Positions 33,169 through 40,337 of a DNA stretch of 41,469 nt are shown one piece after another; the first letter of the stretch is position 1, and every line of letters starts with the position of its first letter. This DNA comes from Thermoanaerobaculum sp. (GTDB taxonomy: Bacteria > Acidobacteriota > Thermoanaerobaculia > Thermoanaerobaculales > Thermoanaerobaculaceae). The translations under genes and the position numbers were made by a program. The stretch is taken from contig JANXCP010000004.1 in NCBI GenBank assembly GCA_025060245.1, positions 1-41,469 on the forward strand, given 5' to 3'. The notes below the pieces were generated by a model. That model was not told where the DNA came from. It saw only the letters and a program-made list of their open reading frames with translations, and did not search any database.

Positions 33169-33177
33169 TGCTAGAAT
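33169..33177 (+). promoter_or_regulatory. Extended -10 promoter of efp
   Basis: TGCTAGAAT, five of six matches to the -10 consensus plus the TG extension. The predicted start near 33184 gives a leader of about 30 bases with GGGAGG before ATG 33215. Confidence 0.6.
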
Positions 33178-33214
33178 AGGGGGGCGGCGAACGCCGCCTG
33201 CTGGGAGGTTTTCC

Positions 33215-33775
33215 ATGCAAATCGTCGCCACGGAGTTACGCCCTGGCTACATCATCGTCCACAACGGCCAGTTGCACCGGGTTCTCACCGTGGTGCACAT
33301 TACCCCTGGCAACTGGCGGGGCATGGTGCAGTGCAAGCTGCGCAACCTCAAGACGGGCACGCAGCTGGAGCACCGCTTCCGCTCCGAGGACCGCGTGGAG
33401 AAGGCAACCCTGGACACCCACGAGATGCAGTACCTGTACTCCGACAACGCCGGCCACCACTTCATGAATATGGAGACGTACGAACAGGTCACCTTGAACG
33501 ACGAGGTGTTGGGCGATGCCCTCTCCTACCTCCTGCCGGACACGGTGGTGACCGTGGACTTCTTTGAGGGAAACCCAGTGTCGGTGGAGCTGCCCAACAG
33601 CGTCACCTTGACGGTGGTGGAAACGGAGCCCCCGCTGAAAGGCGCCACCGCCGCCGGTGGCTCCAAACCCGCCAAGTTGGAAACCGGGTTGGTGGTGCAG
33701 GTGCCCATGTTCGTGGAGGCGGGCACCAAGATCGTGGTGGACACCCGCACCGGCGAGTACATCTCCCGCGCTTAG
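33215..33775 (+). CDS. efp: Translation elongation factor P
   Basis: Three-domain tRNA-mimicking factor that rescues ribosomes stalled at poly-proline. The 186 residues have the KOW-like N-domain (TELRPGYIIVHNGQLHRV), central OB domain (QYLYSDNAGHHFMNMETYEQ) and C-terminal OB domain ending TGLVVQVPMFVEAGTKIVVDTRTGEYISR. The tip of domain I reads TPGNWRG, with Asn33 where E. coli has the modified Lys34 and an Arg at 35, so the lysine modification cannot occur at the usual position. GGGAGG lies seven bases before ATG 33215. Proline-rich proteins such as the kinase at 1997 would be natural clients. Confidence 0.97.
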   Translation: MQIVATELRPGYIIVHNGQLHRVLTVVHITPGNWRGMVQCKLRNLKTGTQLEHRFRSEDRVEKATLDTHEMQYLYSDNAGHHFMNMETYEQVTLNDEVLGDALSYLLPDTVVTVDFFEGNPVSVELPNSVTLTVVETEPPLKGATAAGGSKPAKLETGLVVQVPMFVEAGTKIVVDTRTGEYISRA

Positions 33776-33786
33776 TTCCCTGCCTC

Positions 33787-36711
33787 CTACGGCGAAGTCC
33801 CAAACACCAGGGTGGCCACCTCCCCCGCCACCACCTGCACCGGGCGTGCCTGCCCTTCACCCTGGCAGGTGGTGACCCGCACGGTGTAGGCACCGGGGGC
33901 CAAAGATCCAAAAAGGGCGCTACGGGTGTGCAGGGGGACAGGCCCAGGGGGCACCTCCAGACTGAGGGGAGCCCACTGGCCGGAGGCGGAACGCACCTCC
34001 AGGGTGCACGGGTCAGCCGGCAGCTGCCACAGGAGGTGCAGCTGACCGGAGGGGGCAAGGCCACCAGGGTGGGCTCCCCACCCGGGCTCAGCACCACCAT
34101 CAGACGGGCATAGCCGGCGGCCTGCAGCACCAGGGTGTGGGGTGCCGGGGCAAAGGCGGGGAGCCGCACCACCCCTTCTTCGTCTGCCTGCCAAGAAGCC
34201 CATAAAGCCGTCTGGTGGGCCGGCCCAAAGACCCGCACCGCCAAGCGCCGGATCGGGGTTCCGGCGAGGGCATCCACCACCTTCAGGTTGAGGGTGGGGC
34301 GGCGCGGCAGGGCGAGGGGCAGGGGGTGTGTCGCTGGCACCCGCACCTTGGCACTGGCCAGGCTCCCGCCTTCGCTGGCCACCACCCGGTAGTGGCCGGG
34401 GCCCGGCAGGTGCACGCGGAACCGCCCCTCTGCCGTCACCGTGGCAGCCACGGCGCTGGCTTCCACCTCCGCCCCCTGGCGTTGAAAGGTGACGGTGCAA
34501 TGGCCACAGGGTTCTTGCTCCAACTGCACGGCCCCTTCCACCACCACCCCCGGGGGCAGCTCCAGCACCACCCGATGGGTGCCCACCGGCGGCACCTCCT
34601 CCCCCTGGGTCAGCAGGGTGGCACCGCTGCGCTGCTCCTCCACCCACAACCAATGGGGCCCGGGGACACCTCCGCCAGGCGGAAGTGACCCTGGGCGTCT
34701 ACCGGAACTTCCCAGCTTTGGCCAGGGCGCTCCGCGAAGACCGCCCGCTTCGCCTCAACCCAGCGCTCCAGCCCCATCACCTGACCCACCACCACCTGCC
34801 CCAAAAGCAGCAGACGGATCGCGTATCCCCTGGCCCCGTCACCACCAGCCGTTGGGCGTGAGCGCGCAGGTTGGGGATGCTGGCGGAGGCCCGATAACTC
34901 CCGCGGGACACACCCGTGAGCCGGCAATCCCCCGCCTCTGCCGTGGGACCGTGGAAGGCGCGCCCTTGCCCAAGGGCCTCCAGCCGCACCTCCGGTCCTG
35001 CCACCGGGGCCTGCTCCCCCGCGCGCAGCACCTGGACCGTCACCGTGGCACCCCGCTGCAGGGTCACCTCCTGGCGGGATACCCCCTCGGGAAGCTCCAC
35101 CTCCAGCTCCCGGGGAAGGTAATGGGTGTGACCCACCTTGAGGCGGTAGCTGCCAGGGGTGAGGGTGGCCATCACCCCCACGCCCTCCCCGTCGGTGTAC
35201 GCCTGCGCCTCCAGCAGGCGGACAGGGCTCCCCGGAGGACCGGGAAGGGCCAGCTCCAGGTTGGCGCCCGCCAGGCCCTGCCCATCTTCCCCCCGCACCT
35301 GCACCTCCAACCCGGCTTCTAAGCCCAGGAGCACCTCAGCGCCACCCGGCGAGGCCAGCGTCACCCTCCCTGGGGCAAAACCTTCTGCCTGAACCTCTAA
35401 CACCACCGGTGGCAGCCAAGGCACCTCCAGGCAACCCTCTCCCTGTAGGTGGTCCACTTCTCGGCTTGGCCCCCGGTGGCGGGCCACCGAGCCCCCCTCC
35501 CCCAACCTCTCTGCGGGCGGTGAGGGTAAAGCGCGCCACGGGGCGGCCAGTGGCCCGCGCCCGCACCGCAACGCAGTACCGGTCCGCCCGGTCCAGCACC
35601 AAAGGCTCCGCCAGCGGTCCGGTGAGGCGCAAGGGCCGGTAGCCTGCTGCCTCCACCACCAGGGTGCCAGCCACCACCTCGCTCGCCAACTCCAAGGAAA
35701 AGCTTCCCGCCTGGTCCGTGTTCCTGGGCGCCAAGGGGACACCGACCAAGCTCACCTGCACCTGCGCCCCGGCGACGGGCTGCCCCTGCCGGTCCACCAC
35801 TTTCCCTTGCAGGGCCAGAGCCCTCCGCAGGGCAAACTCGCTGACCTCCCCCAGGCCCGCCAGCCACCACACCTCCCCCACCAAGGCACCCCCCACGCTG
35901 CGGCGCAAGCCCTCCGGCGGCGCACCGACGGGGTGGAGCAGGGGCGTGCACCGCTGCAACTGACCTTGGGCGTCAAACAGGGCCAGCTGCCATCGCTGGC
36001 CGGTGCGCAGCCAAAACCCGCTGCCCGCCGGCAGCACCTCCAGGGACGGGACCGTCCCACCGCAGGGAGCAGTGGGAAATTACTGCTCCCAACGCAGCTG
36101 CCCGTCCCCGCTGTAGCCGCGCAGCAGGGGGCGAAAGGGGTGAGCGGCCACCAACCCGTCACCCACCGCCGCCAAAAGGAAGCTGTTTTCCTCCCCTTCG
36201 GCCCCCGGGGGTGCCGGTCGTCGTTGGCCAAAACAGCGGCGGTTCCCTTCCCCCGTCCAGCGGCAGAACAGCCCCGTGCCCAAAGGGGCGTTCACCACCA
36301 GCGTGCCATCCTCCAGCGCCATGGCACCCCCCAACCGGCTGCCCCAGGGCCAAAGGGGAGCGCCAGTTCCCCCCATCCCACAGCCACGCCCGCTGCCCAA
36401 GCCCATCCACCAGCCAGGCCCGGTCCGGCGCCACCACCGCCAGCTGCACTTCCCAAACTGTGGGCGCCAACCCGGGGGGAAAGGGCAGCTCCTGCGGGAG
36501 CAAGTCGGGGCGGTACCAGCAGAGGATTTTCTCCTCACGGTTGGACCCACCAAACCGCGCCGCCGCGGGCGACCAGCAGACGGCTGTTCCAAGGAACTGG
36601 CCCCGGAGCGGGGGTGGAAACCGCCGTCACCTGCCGAGCAAACACAAAGGCAGCGGGCAGTTCCCCTCCCACTGCCAGAACCAAACCCAAGAAAAGGATG
36701 GTGGCCCCCAC
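33787..36711 (-). pseudogene. Disrupted gene for a large secreted beta-propeller / carboxypeptidase-regulatory-like repeat protein
   Basis: A single coding region of about 2.9 kb can be followed through changing frames. From GTG 36711 (GGAG seven bases upstream) it gives a signal peptide (GATILFLGLVLAVGGELPA) and Trp-rich propeller-like strands (DRAWLVDGLGQRAWLWDGG; LLRGYSGDGQLRW). Then come several beta-sandwich repeats of the carboxypeptidase-regulatory type (LQGKVVDRQGQPVAGAQVQV; TLNLKVVDALAGTPIRRLAV), ending VATLVFGTSP. Frame breaks fall near 36540, 36335, 35500, 34830, 34660 and 34050, all at G or C runs, plus an in-frame TAA at 36080-36082. By direction they are three +1 and three -1 changes. 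Neighbouring genes are intact, so decay is likely, though local assembly error at homopolymers is possible. The intact product would have been an exported, possibly surface, protein. Confidence 0.75.
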
Positions 36712-36731
36712 CGGTCAACTCCGCCAAGAGC

Positions 36732-36983
36732 TTACGACAGCTTCGGTTCTGGGCATTGAACCCTCAAGGTTGCCGTGGTCTGGGTGTTTTTCTCCACATT
36801 CACCGAGGTACAGGTTCCCCCAGTGGCGGTGGCCCTACAGGAGCCGGAAAGGTTTCCCTGGGCGTGGCAACTTACCCCCCAGTCCGCTTCGGCGGTTCAA
36901 GCAAAGCCCCAGAGGGGTCCTGGGCTGCCCAGACCCAGGAAGGTGATCACCAACAGCACCGACAACCCTTTCCGCTGGGACAG
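36732..36983 (-). pseudogene. Small secreted Cys-containing protein gene with in-frame TGA
   Basis: One open frame gives a signal-like segment (LSVLLVITFLGLGSPGPLWG), then a TGA at 36899-36897. After the TGA the same frame runs 54 more codons (TAEADWGVSCHAQGN onward) with cysteines at positions 10, 20, 29 and 48 after the TGA, to TAA 36732. The continuous frame and sensible protein suggest one gene with a nonsense codon. There is an AAGGAGG at 36991-36986, but no ATG, GTG or TTG at proper distance, so the start codon may also be lost (TTG 36965 and GTG 36959 are internal candidates). It lies between the intact barrel gene and the disrupted large gene. Selenocysteine is possible in principle but not supported. 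Confidence 0.5.
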
Positions 36984-37103
36984 ATCCTCCTTGCTTGCCT
37001 CGTCTTCTCCGGCCGCGGCCCGGCTCTGGCGGCATAAGAACACGTTTTCTTGTCAAGACCTCCATCCCCGAGTTCCCCCGGGGTTTGGCCGATCCCGGGC
37101 GGC

Positions 37104-38648
37104 CTAAAACAACGAAACTCCAGTGAGCAGTAGGATAGGCCCCCCTCCTCGGTCCGGCCAGGCCAGCTCCAAACGCACCACGCGCAACACCGAAGCGCGG
37201 GTAATTTCGGCCAAAAGGCCGATTCCTGCATTTGCCCGCCACCCACCCGTATCCGCACCCACCCTGGCCCCCCAGGTCCTCCCCACATCGCCAAACAGCA
37301 CCACCCCCAGCACCGCCACGTGCAACACCTCACCCGTAAGACGCCGGCGCCACTCCAGGTTCACCACGGCACGGGAGGTGCCATCAAAGGTGTCCGGGTC
37401 CCACCCCCGCAGCCCCGTGTTGGCCCCCAGGGTGAGCTGACGGTCCAACCCCAGGCGGTGTCCCAGTTCCCACACCCCGCGCAGGCGCAAGCCCCCTTCC
37501 CCCACCTGCGCCGCCCCCACCTCCAGGCGGCTCACCCCATCCACCACCGCGCCCTCCTCCCAGCGGCCGCTGCTGCTTAAAGAAAGCCAGCGGTACCACG
37601 AGTCACGGCGAAAGCCGCGGAAGTAACGGGCCTCGTAGGGCAGGCGCAGGCGATCCCCCCCCAGGGCGGGCAGAGAAACCCCCAGCATCAACTGAACATT
37701 GGGTCCCAGAGGGATGTCCTCCTGCCGCCACCACCCGCGGAAACCCTTCACCACCTCCCAGCGGCTGGCCTGGCTCTCAAAACCCACCTGCAAGCCCACC
37801 AGTTCCCGGTCCTCCGGCTCCGGGTACGGGGAACCCTGCCGGTGGCGCCAGCGGGAAAAGGCAGCGCGTTCGGCAAAAATCCCCGCCACCAGACGCCGGG
37901 TGGTGTCACCATTTCCGGGCAAGCGCATCCCCCCCCACACCACCAGGGAGCGGCGCAGGGTGTCCCCGGAGACCACCTTCTTGCCGTTGGCCCACAGGTA
38001 CTCCACCAGGCTTTCCCGCCGCACCGTCACCCCCCCCGCCCGCGGGGTGGCCAGGGAAAAGAAGGGGTAGCTCAAGGAAAACTCGTTGGCGGTGCCATCG
38101 GAGGCTTCCCGGTGGGCGGCGGAGAGGCGCCACCGGGTGCCGAAAAACATGGGGTCGGAGTAGCCAGCGGTGATGGAATCCCGTTCCGGATCGGAGCGGG
38201 CGTCCAGGTACACGTTCTTTCCCCAGCCGAGGAAGTTTTCCTCGGAAATGGAAATCCCCGCCTTTTGCCGTCGGCCCAGGCGCCCGTAGTTCACCGCCAG
38301 CTCCAAGGTGAACTGGTCGCGGGTTTCCACGTACACCTCCACACCCCCGGCCACGGGCTTGGGGTAAATGTGCACCGGATTGAGAAAGCCCGTTCCCCGC
38401 AAGATGCGCTCGCTTTCCGCCGCCAGCTGCGGATCCCAGGGGTCCCCTTCGCGGAACAGCAGCAGCGAGCGGATGAAGCGCTCCCGAGACAGGGTGTGAA
38501 GGGCGTTGGCGGCGCGGTAAGGCCAGGAAGAGGTTTGGGGATCGGTGAGGTCAAAGACGTCGTGGCGCACAATGTGGATGGCCACGATGGTGGGGGCAGG
38601 TTCCCCAAGACCGGCTGCAACGGCCCACAGCAAGCACAGGGCGAACAT
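37104..38648 (-). CDS. BamA/Omp85-like outer-membrane beta-barrel protein
   Basis: 514 residues from ATG 38648 (517 from ATG 38657). Signal peptide MFALCLLWAVAAGLG, then one POTRA-like domain (about 20-115: ERFIRSLLLFREGDPWDPQ, ERILRGTGFLNPVHI, VEVYVETRDQF). A 16-strand-type barrel follows, with alternating aromatic strands and a terminal Phe (LLLTGVSLF), as Omp85 substrates and members require. It is shorter than BamA (five POTRA, about 800 residues), so it is a paralogue rather than the essential BamA. ATG 38648 is preceded by TAGAAT seven bases upstream. It precedes two broken secreted-protein genes on the same strand, and could have been their translocator; that is inference. Confidence 0.82.
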   Translation of the reverse strand: MFALCLLWAVAAGLGEPAPTIVAIHIVRHDVFDLTDPQTSSWPYRAANALHTLSRERFIRSLLLFREGDPWDPQLAAESERILRGTGFLNPVHIYPKPVAGGVEVYVETRDQFTLELAVNYGRLGRRQKAGISISEENFLGWGKNVYLDARSDPERDSITAGYSDPMFFGTRWRLSAAHREASDGTANEFSLSYPFFSLATPRAGGVTVRRESLVEYLWANGKKVVSGDTLRRSLVVWGGMRLPGNGDTTRRLVAGIFAERAAFSRWRHRQGSPYPEPEDRELVGLQVGFESQASRWEVVKGFRGWWRQEDIPLGPNVQLMLGVSLPALGGDRLRLPYEARYFRGFRRDSWYRWLSLSSSGRWEEGAVVDGVSRLEVGAAQVGEGGLRLRGVWELGHRLGLDRQLTLGANTGLRGWDPDTFDGTSRAVVNLEWRRRLTGEVLHVAVLGVVLFGDVGRTWGARVGADTGGWRANAGIGLLAEITRASVLRVVRLELAWPDRGGGPILLLTGVSLF

Positions 38649-38655
38649 CCCTAGC

Positions 38656-38661
38656 ATTCTA
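38656..38661 (-). promoter_or_regulatory. Candidate leaderless -10 for the barrel gene
   Basis: TAGAAT on the minus strand ends seven bases before ATG 38648 and overlaps the alternative ATG 38657. No Shine-Dalgarno or -35 is clear. The gap to the upstream methyltransferase gene is 30-45 bases. Confidence 0.3.
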
Positions 38662-38693
38662 CGGGCAGGCTCGCCCCTGCGCCGTGGGGTTGC

Positions 38694-39362
38694 TCACACC
38701 CGCCGCCAGGAAGCGGCCAAAAGCCCCGAGGGCAGCTCCGTCACCGCGCCCACCAGCCCCTGCGGGCAGTGGGCCTGAAGTTCATGGGCCGTGAGCTCTT
38801 GGCTGACGAAGCCGTTGGTGAAGGCAAAGGTGCCCTCCCGGGTGCGCGCCGGGTCAAAGGGGGGCAGAAGGCCTGCCCGCTGCTGGGCCTCGTACCATTC
38901 CCGGCGGGCCTGGCGGGCCTGCGGCCCGTAGGCGGTGACCAACAGCCTGCCTCCTGGAGCCACCAGTTCCGCAAGAGAAGTGAGCATCCGGCGGCGAAGG
39001 GGTTCACTGCCCAAAGATCCCAAGGTAGCCTGGCCAAAGATCACCGTGCGCCAGTGGTTGCGGCGAAGGGGTGGACGCAGGCCATCCCCCGCCACCCACC
39101 AGGCCGGCACGTTCAGGCGGCGTGCCGCCACCAGGTAGCGCGGTACCAAGTCCAACCCCACCACGCTTCCGCCCTGCACCCCCAGGGCAGCCAGGATGCG
39201 CCCTGCCCCGCACCCCACCTCCACCAGCGGGGGTTGCACCAGCCGTTGCAGCCAGGCCAGTTCCTCCGCCAGGAGCTTTTGGAACGCGGGTGGGGCCAGG
39301 GCATAGGCTGCCACCACCCACTGGGGGTGGTGGGCGTCGCGGTAGCGCAAGAAGGACTCCAC
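38694..39362 (-). CDS. Class I SAM-dependent methyltransferase
   Basis: 222-residue soluble protein with a Rossmann methyltransferase core: motif I LVEVGCGAGRILAALG (about 46-61), VVGLDLVPRYLVAARR as motif post-I, ARRLNVPAWWVAGDGLRPPL, and LAELVAPGGRLLVTAYG as motif III. The substrate is unknown; the overall form resembles small-molecule or lipid methyltransferases. GTG 39362 has no ribosome site but TACACT ends exactly seven bases upstream. Divergent from the cysteine/cystathionine synthase gene, so a link to SAM and sulfur metabolism is possible. Confidence 0.85.
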   Translation of the reverse strand: MESFLRYRDAHHPQWVVAAYALAPPAFQKLLAEELAWLQRLVQPPLVEVGCGAGRILAALGVQGGSVVGLDLVPRYLVAARRLNVPAWWVAGDGLRPPLRRNHWRTVIFGQATLGSLGSEPLRRRMLTSLAELVAPGGRLLVTAYGPQARQARREWYEAQQRAGLLPPFDPARTREGTFAFTNGFVSQELTAHELQAHCPQGLVGAVTELPSGLLAASWRRV

Positions 39363-39369
39363 GGGGCAA

Positions 39370-39375
39370 AGTGTA
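39370..39375 (-). promoter_or_regulatory. Candidate leaderless -10 for the methyltransferase gene
   Basis: TACACT on the minus strand ends seven bases before GTG 39362. It sits in the 45-base gap shared with the divergent synthase gene, whose own promoter must overlap it. Confidence 0.4.
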
Positions 39376-39407
39376 GCTGGTGTACCATCCCCTCCTTGGA
39401 GGCAGGC

Positions 39408-40337
39408 ATGCGGGTGGTCACCTCGGTCCTGGAGCTCATTGGCCAGACCCCCCTGCTGCGGCTCGGGGAGCTAGAGGACGGCGGGGCTGAGATTTGGGCG
39501 AAATTGGAAACCGCCAACCCCGGCGGGTCGGTGAAGGACCGCATTGGCTTAGGCATGGTGCGGGCGGCGGAATCCACGGGCCAGCTCAAGCCCGGGGGGA
39601 CCATCGTGGAGGCCACCGCGGGCAACACCGGCATAGGGCTGGCCCTGGCCGGCCGCCGCTGCGGCTACCGGGTCATCCTCCTGGTGCCGGAAAAGTACTC
39701 GGTGGAAAAGCAAAAGCTCATGCGTGCCCTGGGCGCCGAGGTCATCGTCACCCCTACGGAGGAGGGAATGGAGGGGGCACGGCAGCGGGCCCGGCAACTT
39801 GCCGAGCGCACGCCAGGGGCGGTGTACGTGGACCAGTTTGCCAACCCCGCCAACCCGGGCACCCACGAAGCCACCACCGGTCCGGAGATTTACCAACAAA
39901 TGCAAGGCCAGCTGGACGCCATCGTGGTGGGGTGCGGCTCGGGGGGCACCTTCATGGGGGCCGTGCGCTACTTGAAGGCGCGCATCCCCCACCTGTGGGC
40001 GGTGGCGGTGGAGCCGCAAGGTTCGGTGCTGGGGGGAGGGCAGCCGGGGACCCACCTGGTGGAGGGGATTGGCATGGACGAGATCCCCCCCATCATGGAC
40101 CCCGGCCTCGCCGATGAGGTGATGATGATCCCCGATCCGGAGGCCTTTGCCATGGTGCGCCGGTTGGCCCAGGAGTGCGGCGTGCTGGCCGGCTCCTCCG
40201 CCGGCGCCAACGTGGCGGCGGCGGTGAAGGTGGCCCAGCGCTTGGGAGCCGGGAAACGGGTGGTGACGGTCATTCCCGACTCCTGCGAGCGGTACCTGTC
40301 CAAGCAAATCCTGGAGCTGTTTGCGGAGGAGGCATGA
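39408..40337 (+). CDS. Cystathionine beta-synthase / cysteine synthase family PLP enzyme
   Basis: 309-residue fold-type II PLP enzyme. PLP lysine K43 lies in NPGGSVKDRIG; ATAGNTGIGLAL binds the substrate and GCGSGGTF the cofactor phosphate. Several blocks resemble cystathionine beta-synthase more than CysK: GYRVILLVPEKYSVEKQKLM, LMRALGAEVIVTPTE, VEGIGMDEIPPIMD and VTVIPDSCERYLSK. The regulatory CBS pair is absent. GGAGG lies five bases before ATG 39408. The stop overlaps the next gene as ATGA. Paired with a gamma-synthase/lyase, the likely role is reverse transsulfuration (homocysteine plus serine to cystathionine). O-acetylserine-dependent cysteine synthesis remains possible. Confidence 0.88.
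   Translation: MRVVTSVLELIGQTPLLRLGELEDGGAEIWAKLETANPGGSVKDRIGLGMVRAAESTGQLKPGGTIVEATAGNTGIGLALAGRRCGYRVILLVPEKYSVEKQKLMRALGAEVIVTPTEEGMEGARQRARQLAERTPGAVYVDQFANPANPGTHEATTGPEIYQQMQGQLDAIVVGCGSGGTFMGAVRYLKARIPHLWAVAVEPQGSVLGGGQPGTHLVEGIGMDEIPPIMDPGLADEVMMIPDPEAFAMVRRLAQECGVLAGSSAGANVAAAVKVAQRLGAGKRVVTVIPDSCERYLSKQILELFAEEA

Noticed and set aside
33787-36711. Phase variation as the sole cause of the six frame breaks
   Set aside because: Phase-variable genes usually have one long repeat tract. Here six short runs and a nonsense codon are affected, so decay or assembly error fits better.
37031-37056. TTGACA with TATGCC as a promoter for the small Cys protein gene
   Set aside because: The spacer is only 14 bases, and no -10 occurs at 16-18 bases.
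36835-37242. 135-codon minus-strand frame between the barrel gene and the broken gene
   Set aside because: It is Gly/Arg-rich, overlaps the barrel gene in another frame and has no motif. The alternative frame with a signal-like segment and cysteines is more protein-like.
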